NCBI GenBank assembly: GCA_006386115.1
Contig: VFIW01000086.1
Location: forward strand, 124,001-188,000
Origin: Globisporangium splendens
Lineage: Eukaryota > Oomycota > Peronosporomycetes > Pythiales > Pythiaceae
Reading direction: 5' to 3'
Length of the DNA stretch: 64,000 nt
A program made the position numbers and the translations under genes. This document shows, piece by piece, positions 18,950 through 29,535 of this stretch (the stretch's first letter is position 1; every line of letters starts with the position of its first letter). Below the pieces are notes generated by a model. It made no database searches. It had not been told where the DNA came from and worked only from the letters and a program-made list of their open reading frames with translations.

Positions 18950-21655
18950 CTACAAGTTCGTAAACGCGTTACCTTTTGAAGGTCCTTGTGCACCGCAACC
19001 AACAAAAATGGAGGGCGGCGGGAGCACAAACGCGATCCCAGTCATTGGCAGAAATCCGCGCGCCTCCGTGGCCACAAAATTCTTGATCCTGTCTTGGAAC
19101 GCTGGTCCTAGATGATTGGTCGCGTCACAATGGAGCTGCTGCTGCTCCAAGCACCATTGGATCACATCCACAAGCTTGCTGTTCATGGCCACTTGCAGTG
19201 CGGCCTGGGTCATGCTCACATACAGCTCGTGCTTTTCCTGTACTTCCCAGAAAGGCTGCTGCTCATAAACCCATTTCAAAATCGCCAGCTGGCCACTCGC
19301 CATCGCAGTATTCGCGAGCGTTTGCCGGAAGCCACTGGCACAAATGAGCTCCAGAACCGAAGAGCTACCATTGCCATAAATCCACTGGACCACGTCCAAT
19401 TGACCATACGCAGCCGCATCTAAGAGGTACTCGTGCCATGGTGCTGCGCTCCAAAACAACTCATCGCCTTGTACCAATGCGGACGACGGGGACGAAGATG
19501 GAGACGTGGGACCAAAGATGGTGCCGAAGTTGTCATACACCCACTGCAGCATGTCTACATGGCCGTGACGGCACGCCGTGTGCACCAGTGTCCCAAACGC
19601 ATGATCGCGGGACACCTGCCGCAGTCCCTCTATCGCAAACAACAACAACACGTTGCGCTGCTTAAATTTGGTCGCCCACTCGATCATCTCAGGACCAGCA
19701 AAATTCCACGGCGGCGTGCAGTTTTGCTGAAACCACTCGAGTATATCACCCGCTTTTGTGTACGCCAATATTGCGCGCATTGTTTGCTTGGTGAACACTT
19801 CCGGGTGCTGTCCCTCGGCGAGCGACTGCAGGATTGGCAGATCGCCACGCTGAGCAACGATCATTGGCATCCAATCGATGCTCGACGCGGCCGTAGGCGC
19901 AGCACCCAACGTGAGTCGCGTGAACGCACGCATCCATGACGGCGCTTCCTTCGTGTGTAGATCCCACTCAAACCATTTCCCCTTGGACACCGACGATGTG
20001 AGCGGCGTCACGACGCCAAATCGTTCACTGACAGTCTTGGGCTCGTGTGCAAACAGTGCAAACAACTGCTTCTGCGTGGATGCAAGGTGCGGAGCTGCGA
20101 GGTGGTGTTCAAGTAGCCACTTTACGAGATCTAGCGGGTGGGTCTTGCCGATCTCGAAGAGTGAATCACCGTCGACCATATCACTCGGGTAGCCCGTGCC
20201 GTGAAGCCACGCCACGAGCTCCAGATTACCCGCCATGGCCGCGTTCAGCAACGCGCGCGGAGACCAGAGTCCGAGATCTTGGGCGAGCCACTTCGTCATC
20301 TCGAAATGGCCGCTCCTCGCAGCTTTTGCAGCATGGCACGGCGTCAACTGCGTCTGAAGCCCTGGCACCTTCTTCAAAATCCACTGCACGAGTTCGAAAT
20401 GACCATCGGCGATCGCTGCTTCCAGCGTGCGGAGCTCCAAGGGGAAGCCTTTTTCTTCATGCAGCCACTGCAGCACGTGCTTGTGATTGTTCGATGCAAC
20501 GCACGGGAGAAATGCAGACGAGCACGAGAAGCGAGGATACTCGACGTAGAGCCACTGTAGGATCTGCAAATGGCCGTGGCTCGCCGTCACGTCCATCGCA
20601 AACGATCGGCAGCCTTCGAAGCGATTCGCGTGCAGCCACTGCGCGACCTCGAAGTGGCCGTTCCCCGCTGCCCCCGCGATCGCGTGTGATGTGCAGCCTT
20701 CGGTCCGATTCTTATGCAGCCATTTCACGACGTGCAAGTGTCCTCCTCGGGCGGCGCAGTCCATGGCGTGTGCCGAGCAAGGCCACTTCCCATCGGCGTG
20801 CAACTGTTTCAGCGAAGCCAAGTCGCCCTGCGCGGCCGCGTGGTCCATTGCTTTGTATCTTCTATGTGAAAACGCTGCGTCGCGCGCAGCCGCGTCTTCC
20901 CAGTCGATGTCATCGTCCCGCTGGTCGTAGGTGCCCATGAGTCCCTTGCGCGTCGCAAACGCTTCCCGAAAGTACGTTTTCTTGACAAACACGGCGATCC
21001 AGTTCATCACATCGAGCTGACCGAGCGGCTCGAGCATATAGATCTGCGCAGCTTCCTTCGTGATCTGTCCTGCTACTGTTGAGAATATCGGTAGAATGGC
21101 GCTCGTGTGGTGGTCGTAGACCCACTGCGCGACCTCCAAGTAGCCCCTCGATGCCGCAAACTCCATGGCCTTGTACGGTTCATACTGCGTGGTTGTATGT
21201 AGCCACTCGACAACTTGCAGGTCGCCCTGCTTCGCGGCTTCGTACATGACGCCCGCGGGGAACAGATACGGCACGTTGCGGTTCACCCACGCCATCGCCA
21301 AAGATGTGTTTGTCGCGTTTGTTGGTTCAAACGGACGCACGCAACCCACGTGGCTCTTGCTTCTGGATTCCCGCATCGAACGGTGGCGCAGCACCCACTG
21401 CACGACGGCGATCCGTCCATGCGCCGCGGCGCAATGCAGCACGCTCGCGTACTTCTTCTCGTCGTCGCCCAGCAGCAGCAGGTGCTCGTGCGCGTACAGG
21501 AACCGCACGAGAGTCTCGGAGCGCGCCTCGATCGCGCACACGAGCAGACACACGGCGTCTGCGTACTCGAGGAAGTCGACGATGTCCGCGATCACGCGCG
21601 GCGCGGTGTCGGCGTCGGCGTCGGCGCCAGCGAACGCTGTCAAGTGCTGCCACAT
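18950..21655 (-). CDS. Ankyrin-repeat protein A (oomycete WLH-repeat family)
   Basis: One exon, read on the minus strand, encodes 901 residues from the ATG at 21655. An upstream ATG at 21706 would add 17 residues, but similarity to copy B stops between the two, so the inner Met (MWQHLTAF) is preferred. Many 25-35-residue units of the type AMDCAARGGHLHVVKWLHKN are seen from about residue 50 to 850, the form typical of the large oomycete ankyrin family with WLH at the inner helix. Ankyrin repeats bind other proteins; there is no signal peptide, membrane segment or catalytic domain, so partner and pathway are unknown. Residues up to about 570 differ from copy B at only a few positions, while the remaining 330 are much less similar and contain small indels. 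It is convergent with LPMO-A, 259 bp away. An AATAAATAAAT motif at about 18849 lies between the two 3' ends. Confidence 0.88.
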   Translation of the reverse strand: MWQHLTAFAGADADADTAPRVIADIVDFLEYADAVCLLVCAIEARSETLVRFLYAHEHLLLLGDDEKKYASVLHCAAAHGRIAVVQWVLRHRSMRESRSKSHVGCVRPFEPTNATNTSLAMAWVNRNVPYLFPAGVMYEAAKQGDLQVVEWLHTTTQYEPYKAMEFAASRGYLEVAQWVYDHHTSAILPIFSTVAGQITKEAAQIYMLEPLGQLDVMNWIAVFVKKTYFREAFATRKGLMGTYDQRDDDIDWEDAAARDAAFSHRRYKAMDHAAAQGDLASLKQLHADGKWPCSAHAMDCAARGGHLHVVKWLHKNRTEGCTSHAIAGAAGNGHFEVAQWLHANRFEGCRSFAMDVTASHGHLQILQWLYVEYPRFSCSSAFLPCVASNNHKHVLQWLHEEKGFPLELRTLEAAIADGHFELVQWILKKVPGLQTQLTPCHAAKAARSGHFEMTKWLAQDLGLWSPRALLNAAMAGNLELVAWLHGTGYPSDMVDGDSLFEIGKTHPLDLVKWLLEHHLAAPHLASTQKQLFALFAHEPKTVSERFGVVTPLTSSVSKGKWFEWDLHTKEAPSWMRAFTRLTLGAAPTAASSIDWMPMIVAQRGDLPILQSLAEGQHPEVFTKQTMRAILAYTKAGDILEWFQQNCTPPWNFAGPEMIEWATKFKQRNVLLLFAIEGLRQVSRDHAFGTLVHTACRHGHVDMLQWVYDNFGTIFGPTSPSSSPSSALVQGDELFWSAAPWHEYLLDAAAYGQLDVVQWIYGNGSSSVLELICASGFRQTLANTAMASGQLAILKWVYEQQPFWEVQEKHELYVSMTQAALQVAMNSKLVDVIQWCLEQQQLHCDATNHLGPAFQDRIKNFVATEARGFLPMTGIAFVLPPPSIFVGCGAQGPSKGNAFTNL

Positions 21656-21674
21656 TCGCCTCTGTGTGTGTTGT

Positions 21675-22309
21675 GATCCACTGAGGCGACGTCGTGCTGT
21701 TCTCATTGTTTGCAGGGACAGAAGGGGCTACTTCAAAGCCATCGTTGCTTACCCTTCATTACCTTCCCTGCATAATTGTATATATGCATTTTAACTCTGC
21801 ACTTGAGTGCATTTTTGTGATATTTGATCTGTTGAATCTGAATTGTGTCACTGATTGTGAAATGATAGACCGTTGGTTGGTGGGAGGCTTCACTTGAATA
21901 CGCAATCTCCTTGATGGAGTGCGAACAAAGAATGCAAATCGGGCTTCTGTTACCAGCTTCCATTTTGAAGGAAACACTTGATGCAAGTGCCAAAATTGAA
22001 GTCTTTCTTTGCAGCAAATAATAGTATTAACCGGTATTTATCGGTTTTATGTCTCACAATTCGAAGTCCGATGTTTTGTGTGATCGCTGAATACTGCTTT
22101 GGAGCAGTATTGACAGCAAATATGACCGAGCTGAAAAGTCCACTTCAACAGTCTTTTCAAAGCAAGTCTGAATGCGAGAGAACGAGACGGTCTTGTATTG
22201 ATTTTACTGGGTGTCTTGTATCCGCCAAAATGCTCGCCGACGACACTACGCAATGAAGATTGATATAAAGATTTTAAAAAAAAAGCATCAAGTCTACAGC
22301 GCACTCGGC
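21675..22309. other. Gap between ankyrin A and FYVE gene
   Basis: About 635 bp of AT-richer sequence. It contains the promoter side of ankyrin gene A, unrelated to that of copy B, and the 3' flank of the FYVE gene. No gene is supported. Confidence 0.5.
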
Positions 22310-23530
22310 TCACGACACCGGCGCGACGGGCGTCAGCATCGAGTGCTGCGGTTGCAGCTCAATGGCGCGACTCTTCAGACCCTGACGTGCCAGCATGTCG
22401 GCTTTCTCCAGCTGCAGCTCAAAGTCCAGCTGGCGATTCCGCAGTCGGTCCGCGCTACGCTTGCGCTTCAGCAGAGGGCGGATCGGCAGTGTCCACAGCG
22501 ACGGCTTCTTGGTCAGCGTTGGGGACGACGACGAGCCACTGTCGGTGCGACGTGCGAGGCGGCCAGAGCGCGACGAGAGCGAGACCGAGATGCCCGATCC
22601 GGATGCCGGCCGGCTGCTCGAGCCCGACGAAGCCGGACGTGGCGCAACAGTAGCATCGACTGCAACCTCCAACGAGTTGGAGCGAGACGGTGCTCTGGTC
22701 GACGCGGCAACAGTTGTGCCTTCAGACGTAGCAGTCGCACCATCGACGACCAGGGACGCCGCCGTGCGATCGCTGAAGACCAAGGTGTCGCACATCACGC
22801 ACACCTTCTGCGGCTTGTTCTTGCCCTGCCATGGGATCTCGTGTTTCGTCTGGCTCACGCACTTCTTGCAGCAGCTTTCACCACAATTGCGGCAGTGATG
22901 ACGCCGCCGAGTAATATTGAACCGTGCTCTGCAAGTGAAGCAGTCTTGTCGCTTCTTAAATTCTGGAGCAATCGTGGCAGCAATAGGTGCCGTCATCATT
23001 GCACCACCTTCTGGATCTTGTGGTTGTGGGGAACGTGCTGCCTCAGCTGCAAGAAGCTCGTCAAGCTGCTGCTGCTGCGCCGCGGCATCCTCGGCGCGTC
23101 GTTGTTTCTTCAGTTGCTTGCGCAGCTTCTTCATCTTTCGTCGGTTGCGGATGAACTCCTTTCGGCGACGGCGCTCTTCGCGTCGCTTGGTCGTTGCATG
23201 CTGGCGCTCGAGCTTCTTGACGCGCTTGCGCTCTTCCTTCTCGCGCTTCTCGACGGCCTTGTGTGCCTGCGCTTCGCGGTCGCGCAGCGCTTTCTCGTGC
23301 TTCTTCCACTCCTTCTCCTCGCGCTTCACGCGCTTCTTCTCGTCCTTGGCTGCCTTCTTCGCGATCGCGTCCTGTTCCTTGGCGTGCTTCTTGAGCTCTT
23401 TCAGCCGCGCTTTCTCGGTCTTCTGCTGCTCTTTCAGCCGCGCTTTCTCGGTCTTCTGCTGCTCTTTCAGCGCCTGCTCGCGGGCTTTCTCCTCAGCGCT
23501 CTTCTTCGAGCCAAGCGAAAACAACTTCAT
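22310..23530 (-). CDS. FYVE zinc-finger protein with basic coiled-coil N-terminus
   Basis: A single exon from the ATG at 23530 encodes 406 residues. The ATG is chosen because the frame upstream (to 23662) lacks the composition of the protein. Residues 1-150 are extremely rich in Lys, Arg, Glu and Ala with a long predicted helix or coiled coil; the segment EQQKTEKARLK is repeated twice in tandem (DNA about 23400-23470). A FYVE domain at about 190-250 has four CxxC pairs and the RRRHHCRNCG core that binds phosphatidylinositol 3-phosphate; the usual WxxD motif is not evident and the last motif is KVC rather than RVC. The tail is Ser/Arg-rich and probably disordered. FYVE proteins act on endosomes; that role is inference. 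It lies in the spacer of inverted duplication 1 and has no second copy in the window. Confidence 0.85.
   Translation of the reverse strand: MKLFSLGSKKSAEEKAREQALKEQQKTEKARLKEQQKTEKARLKELKKHAKEQDAIAKKAAKDEKKRVKREEKEWKKHEKALRDREAQAHKAVEKREKEERKRVKKLERQHATTKRREERRRRKEFIRNRRKMKKLRKQLKKQRRAEDAAAQQQQLDELLAAEAARSPQPQDPEGGAMMTAPIAATIAPEFKKRQDCFTCRARFNITRRRHHCRNCGESCCKKCVSQTKHEIPWQGKNKPQKVCVMCDTLVFSDRTAASLVVDGATATSEGTTVAASTRAPSRSNSLEVAVDATVAPRPASSGSSSRPASGSGISVSLSSRSGRLARRTDSGSSSSPTLTKKPSLWTLPIRPLLKRKRSADRLRNRQLDFELQLEKADMLARQGLKSRAIELQPQHSMLTPVAPVS
23400..23470 (-). repeat. 33-bp in-frame tandem duplication in FYVE gene
   Basis: Two adjacent near-identical 33-bp units encode the repeated EQQKTEKARLK segment of the coiled coil. 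Being a multiple of three, the duplication keeps the frame and lengthens the helix by 11 residues. Confidence 0.8.
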
Positions 23531-26500
23531 CTTGCGTATGGAGCGGCTCGCACAATGAACAGCAACAGCAAGATCTTTGTTGCTCCTGGAAAACAGGGAT
23601 TCGCGAATGTGACGACGACTGATGGATGAGTGCGATGGATGGACGACCTCGGACCCACACACTCGAAAGAAAATCGGAACACCGAGATGGAAAGAACGGA
23701 CCGTGAGGCTTATAAAGAAAACCGCACAGCGACTCTTCTTCCTTCTCGTGCGCCTCCCGCGTGGTCAATTGGCGAATGAAGGGCACACACGCAACCGACC
23801 AAGAGGGCAACGCGGCAAGGCACGTGAGCAAAAAAATGCTGGAGCGAGCGGTTTCTTAAAGTTCGACGTTTTCCCATGCCGCCACGTCCCAACTCGTGCG
23901 TCCGTCCGTTTGGTTTTTGGTTGATCTCCCCTCTCGCTTTGGGTCCCATCTAAACCTTTCGTTCGTCCATCCATGTGTCAGGTCCGTCTCGTTTGGGGAG
24001 GTGCTCGCAGAGCCATCCTCCCCTCTCGCTTCCCCGTTTCACAGCAGAGCAAACAAGTGCAAGAAAATATCGAGAGATAGTCTGGTCCCCCCTGATTTTT
24101 TTCTGGATTGGTGCTGGTGGGATCACAAGATCGTTCGAATGGAGCTTTTCGATGGTTCAATCTATTAGTTTGAGACGAGATATGGGTTTCTACAGCTTCT
24201 GAGAAGCATCAATGTTATCTTTCGATTAATCGATGAGCCAAATGCTTTTAAAAGGGTATGAGAAATACAAATGTTGAGGGTGGCTTCAACAACCAACTTC
24301 ATCTGAGAATGTACACGTTCCACCATCGCCCGATTGATTCCTTCGGCAGCTACTTGACCAGCACCCACAGTTCACCACACAACATACTGAAGTCCTGTGT
24401 ACTGCCGATACTAAAAATGTTGGCACATTTTTCGGCAATGGCTCAATCGCCCACCTCACTAGAAAAGCCATCACACAAAAGTTTGCGCATATTCGAAAAA
24501 GACCAAGTGGTCAGCTGGGAGACTGAACCACCAGCGCTCGTATCCAACCTCAGACTTTTGTCTGTTCTGTACCCACGCACGCTTTACAAAAAGCATCACC
24601 AAAAGCCAAGAAATTTGTTCACTTTTGGTGCCACGTGTGTTGCCAAAAAGGTCCAAAGGTCTGCTTTATGACGGGCAAAGACACCATCGGTTTGTCTGCA
24701 AAAGTCTGTAAATGCGCCTCGAGTCTGAGAGAGGGAGCGTATATACTGTACGCAGCATCCCAGGAGAAAAGGGAACAGTGCCATCACTTCATAGCAATAT
24801 CCTGGTTCTGTTTTGAGTTGCCTTGATTGATGACTTCCCGATCCCAAATGCACATTGCGCTTTCTGTCGCGTTGACCCAAAGCTTGTACTGCAAGTGGCG
24901 CATGCAAACACATGGTGCGACGGAGTCGAAGAGGATCGTTTCACGCACTCGATCCCTTTCTTTCTTTCGCGCTGAACGCAATTCCGACGCGTCTGTATGT
25001 GAAGTTGGGCTTGTTGTTTTCGCGCAGGATGGTGCATCAGATCTCTCTCAATTTTTGTACCGAGGCATGCTTTGTTTAAATTTGTTTGTCGTTTGGAATG
25101 GCTGGTGGCGGAGCCGTTCTGTCTGTAATTGCGATCTCGCGTTGCTCTTCCTGCCCATACAGTACTGCATATGACAGTGATCCATTCGGTTTCTGCCTTA
25201 GAGAGTCGGTCGTCGGGAAGAAGGGAAGCGAGGCGCGCAGCTGAGCTTGTCTGTCGGCGTCCGTCCGTTTCATGATTTCGAAGAGATCATGCAGCACGAC
25301 GCTCGCCGATGAGCAAATGGACGGCGCACACATGGCAATACTTCATCTCTCTATTTCTTTCTTGGGTCCACTATTTATTTCGCTCTGCTCCGCTCCTCCT
25401 TAACCATCAATCGTCCGAGTCGCGTCGGCGAATGTGCAACGTGGGTATCGACGCTTGTTTCTCTGCCATGCCGTCCTTCATCATGGCGGACAGACGCATG
25501 TCCCTTCCTCTCTTAATCGACTCGCGTTCTGTTCCGCTAGAAAAGACCCGAGTTTGCAATACTCAACCAAAGATGAATGTGCTCAACAGTGCTAGAACTC
25601 GGGTTAAAGATGGTGGCATTCACTGTCAACTGCGGTAAGTGCCAGTGAGTGAAGAGTAGTGCATCGCGTTTCCAACACACATCGACTGCGAGTGACCAAG
25701 TGGGAGGAGATCTGAGTAATGAGTCTGCTACTGTGGTGATTGGTGTTTCACCTCCGCAAGAGGTGAGCATCCTCGCTCTTTATTACCGCATCTCACGCAA
25801 GAGAGAAAAGAAAGAAAGTGCACACATAAACACTCGCACGTGCTCTGTGTTTCCTCGCTGGTGTGCCCGTCCATCGATCCTCATGCTCCAGTATGTGTAC
25901 TGTGTACACTTGTTGGGAGGGAGAGACGTCCTTAAATCGGCTGCTCACTTGCATGTAGCCATCTCACTTGTCAACGAATCACACCTGCAGCGGGAGAGCA
26001 ACGCGAGACGCGGCGCTCTGGAAAGATATAGAACGCTTGTTTGTGGGTCTTCTCGATACGAATCGATGCAAAGCATTCGCTATGTCAGTATCCTTGAGGA
26101 AAAACGAGGGGCTGCACAATTGCAAGCTCTGTCAGCAAATAGGCTTATGGGCATTGTGGGTCAGCTGTTGTACCTGAATGTAACCTCACCTTACAAAAAC
26201 AAGCTCTATGGCTCCAAAGGGCAAAACAGTGGAGAAACACAACTTGAATCTTCGCAGCGCGTGTTCTCAAATTCTTTAGACGTTGGAAGTTCAAGTGGTT
26301 GAATCTTCGTAGTCATGTGATGCAACACCTAGGAGGGAGTGCTACGCGAAGCCGTTGGCAGCAACCAATATCTCGTGATGGCGCGTTCACATCCATCCAC
26401 ATCACGACAGCCACATCTGCACTCGCAAAGCACAAGTTTAGACCCTCGTTGGCATTTACGCACTCGAGGTCTCCACAACACAAACGAGTTTCCCACTTTT

Positions 26501-26697
26501 TTCTTTTAAAAGTGAGATTTTACAAAAGTAAGCATGTAGTGACCATCACTCCTTCCAACTTCAACTGTCCATTTCATTAGTTTACAAATAAAAGCAGCAT
26601 TGCTACCAATTCCGAATTCTCGCCCAAAGCGCAACGCCAGGCGAATCTTCGATTTGCGTGATTTGGTTCTCAACACATCCGCTTCCATTTCGCCGTG
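23531..26697. other. 3.2-kb region without a recognisable gene
   Basis: No convincing gene is seen. Open frames reach 217 codons (25649-26302, plus strand), but composition and lack of motifs argue against coding. A minus-strand frame at about 24165-24368 has a segment AEGINRAMVERVHSQM faintly like a copia-type integrase, too short to call. A single minisatellite unit lies at 26516-26575. The first 150 bp carry the FYVE gene's promoter. Confidence 0.5.
26516..26575 (-). repeat. Single minisatellite unit downstream of LPMO-B
   Basis: One copy of the roughly 50-bp unit, containing ATTTTACAAAAGTAAGCATG and GACCATCACTCCTTCCAACT. It is the same family as the repeats upstream of the LPMO genes and at 47896-47928. 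Confidence 0.5.
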
Positions 26698-28289
26698 CTT
26701 GCTCGTTGATTTACTGTTTTCTCGATCTGCGCGTTTTCTGGCAGCCCTGGTGCGTTGGCTCTGGCGCAGCGGCAAACGACTCTACCGACTGAGTTGACGA
26801 AGGTGTCGAGGTTGGCTCCGAATAGCCCTGCGAAGACTCTGGAGTCGGTGTTGGCGTCGACGGCTTGCCCGAGTGCTCCGATGACGCCGACGGTGTTGGG
26901 GTTGGCGCATCGGAGGAGACTGCTTGAGTCGTCTCGTTGTTCGCGTTGTAGCCAATGTTGCCATTGTGGTCGTAGCTGTTCGCCTTCGCGTTGCCGTCAT
27001 TGCCGTAGTTATTCTTGTTGTTGTTGTTGCTGTTGCTGCTGAACGAGTAGCTCTCTGCGCCGACTTCTCCTCCGCGTCCAATCAACGGAATGCAGTACTC
27101 TGCGATAGCCACGCACACACACACACAACAGCAAACACCAAACATTCTCGTTAACATCCATTGAGCAATTCTGTCAGCAAAACAGTGCACACTAGGTGAC
27201 TCACTGTAGATTTGCCACGCGGGCTCCTGCAGCGTGAGCCAGTAGAAGCGCATCACGCAGTTCTTCGTGCAGCTCGAGAAATCCACTTTCATCTTCGCCG
27301 GGTTGCCGGGAAAGTGGCCCGCGCAGTTCTCGTCGCTCAGCACGCGCTTGTCGTCCAGCCAGATCTCACACGGTCCCTGCAAATGATTCAACGACAGATG
27401 CACACACACACACACACACACACAATGGTAAGCAAACAAAAGAGGGCAGCCAAACACACAGTCAGGCAACCAATAAACCATAACCATCCTACCGTGTGCG
27501 ACGGCACGAAGCCTTCGTTCGTGTCCGGGTTTTGCCACAAAACCATTCCGTCGCTCGGGATCGGCTTCGGCGCGGCGTCGAGCTTCGTGTAGCCGCAGTC
27601 CTCGCCGTGGTCCTTGAGCAAATCCCGCAACGTCGCATACTGTCCGCTGGCCTGGAACGCCTTCGTGAACGTGTCGACATTGGCCTGCGGGTTGTCGTTG
27701 AACTTGCCCGGGAACGCCGGGTTCATCTTGGTGATGAAGTTGGTCTTCATGACGCCGTCGTAGAACTCAGGCATCGGCGCCGTGATGAATCCGTGGGCGT
27801 CGACCTCAACGGACGAGAGGCTGAGACCCACGATGGCGGCACAGACAGCAGCAGTCGTCGTGGTAGACACACCGAGAGACGATTGGAGAAGGCGAACCAT
27901 GTTTGTCGGGGAAAGAGATGGAGAGAGAATGGACGTGGACTTGTATGAGGATGTGGCTTGCTACTGCTTGCGGCCACGAGAGCAGATTTCGAAGTGGTCA
28001 TCGGGTGCAAGAAGCGAACTTCGTCTGGTGCACGAGGCAAGTGACTCGGAGAAGCCAGAGCGTAGTAGGAATTGGACAGATGGCGCTTGATAGCTTTTCT
28101 TTTTCGTCTCCTTCTATGGCTTCATTTCCAGGCGAACACGGCAGGAAAATGTCAGGAACGCAAGCTCCGTCAATGTCCACTCGCTTTTGCGTTTTCTTTC
28201 GTGTGAGCGCAGCCCAAACACTATCCAGTTCGCTGTTGGTCGGTCGTTGGTGTCCGTTGTGTCCCTTTAGCTTCAACGAAAGCTGAAAT
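26698..28289. repeat. LPMO cassette, repeat unit B
   Basis: A 1.59-kb block matching 32460-34051 in direct orientation with almost no differences seen by eye (for example one C/T difference near 28204), and matching 17112-18665 in inverse orientation. Similarity falls abruptly at both edges. Confidence 0.88.
26711..27900 (-). CDS. Secreted AA17-like lytic polysaccharide monooxygenase, copy B
   Basis: Three exons, 27493-27900, 27205-27376 and 26711-27099, encode 322 residues with the same signal peptide, His36 mature N-terminus, Cys pairs and Ser/Thr-rich tail as copy A. The signal and core sequence agree with copy A; the tail has PTP for PAP at one place and ends CQKTRRSRKQ instead of CQNVHGSKQY. 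It is essentially identical to copy C in direct orientation. The near-identical block shared with copy C runs 26698-28289, so the copy carries only about 390 bp of shared upstream DNA. Past 28289 the sequence is still related to the flank of copy C but strongly diverged. Unlike A and C it has no convergent ankyrin partner. All splice sites are intact, so it appears functional. Confidence 0.75.
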
Positions 28290-29535
28290 GCTCGAAATGA
28301 GGAACATCTTTTCGATGCTTGCTCAGATGATTGTAAATAGTGCTGAGAAATGGACAGAACCAGAGGCGAAGAAACTCCGGAGCTCTTCCTTGCGTGACAC
28401 GCTGATTTCCATTGGCCACAATGCGTTTTCTAGAGTTCAGTTCGCTGTCCTGAGGAGTCTCTGACGTTGGTCAATCGATGCTGCGGTGCCTTCGACGAAG
28501 GAGTGATGTTCGTTGTTATGTCCATTTTTGTAAATTACATTAATGTTGACAAGGAGTGATGGTTTCTACATGCTCATTTCCGTAAAATGTTAAAGCCGAC
28601 AGGAATGATGATCTCTTTTATCCCTATTTTTGCTTTTTGAAAACATTGGTTTGCTTGCACCAGTGGATCTGGAATCATCCAGGCTCCTAGATTCCTTTGA
28701 TGCAATGCCATAAGTTGGCTCAATTCTGCAACGACCCTCCCGAGGACATTCACACTCACTCTCTAAGGCGGGCAAAGCCATTGGCGCGCGCAGACACACG
28801 CCAAGACAGTCTCTCTATCAGTCCTTGCATTTAATAGAGTAATTTGCCAATGGTTGCTGTGTTGCATACATTCGTGCTCGTGAATGCCGCCATGTTGTGT
28901 GGTCCAACTTCCTCTGTGCTGTAGAGCCACCTCGACTTCAAGACGAAATTCGCAGAGAGGAGTGCGCAGGAGAATGGATACTGCAGGCTGTTTAAACGAG
29001 CCTAAATGTATAATAGACCTCAATTTGTGTTCATATTCATAACGCGCGAACACCGCGTCAAGTATAATTCAGATTGTGCCCCCATCTCCGCAACAAACAT
29101 TTTACCCCAGCAAATGTTTGCTGTTGTGGCAGTCTAACTCCAGTGACGACTCACTCATTTGGCGACAAATTTGTGACGCGTCCACTCTGTGAAAGCGCCA
29201 CAAGGCACACACAATGTACCACGGAATACCGCGAGAGTGCTACGTCGTTCGTTCGCAGCACCATCGGACCTGTCCATACGAGTCGTGGTGACCACACAGA
29301 GATTGTGTGTACAAATTAATCCTCCTACAACCCAACTATACCTCTATTTACACTTATGCTCGTTCCACCAAATATAGCAGGTTCAATGCGTCAAAATGAT
29401 CAAACATCAAGCACATGATATAGAGGATATAGAATTTTAGCGTCATTGTAACGAAGGGTCAATAATGTTCCAGAAGCAGCGCTTTCTGCCATGCACAATT
29501 GTACCACGACGTTACCACAACACACACAGAGGCGA
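27901..29535. other. Upstream region of LPMO-B and ankyrin B
   Basis: A 1.6-kb divergent interval holding the promoters of LPMO-B (minus) and ankyrin B (plus). Bases 27901-28289 belong to the near-identical LPMO cassette. From there to about 28440 a diverged relative of the LPMO-C flank is seen. A minisatellite lies at 28500-28640. No gene is supported. Confidence 0.5.
28500..28640 (+). repeat. Degenerate minisatellite upstream of LPMO-B
   Basis: Two to three imperfect units of about 50 bp with the pattern GGAGTGATGGTT...ATGCTCATTT.CGTAAAAT. The flanking text GGTTTGCTTGCACCAG resembles GGATTGCTTGTACCAG after the array upstream of LPMO-C, supporting a common origin of the two flanks. Confidence 0.6.

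Larger units (their letters stand above)
16850..21674. repeat. Left arm of inverted duplication 1 (LPMO-A + ankyrin A)
   Basis: This arm corresponds, reversed, to about 29518-34307. Two outer tracts are near-identical (16850-18665 with LPMO-A, and about 19950-21674 with the ankyrin 5' part), while the inner part (18666-19950) is only partly similar. Matching coordinates sum to 51163 for the LPMO tract and 51191 for the ankyrin tract, so net indels in the inner part are small. The right edge lies about 20 bp before the conserved ankyrin Met codon. Confidence 0.85.

Noticed and set aside
20047..20940. 297-codon plus-strand frame opposite ankyrin A (and its mirror at 30251-31144)
   Set aside because: Antisense shadow of GC-rich ankyrin codons with Arg/Ser-rich composition and no motif.
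24165..24368. Minus-strand text AEGINRAMVERVHSQM resembling copia integrase
   Set aside because: Only about 20 residues are similar, without the catalytic motifs before it or the expected text after it.
25649..26302. 217-codon plus-strand frame between the FYVE gene and LPMO-B
   Set aside because: No recognisable motif, mixed composition and no repeated or conserved copy; judged a chance frame.
27496..27948. 150-codon antisense frame over LPMO exon 1, present in all three copies
   Set aside because: The copies are near-identical DNA, so conservation gives no support; the sense strand has signal peptide, introns and family motifs.
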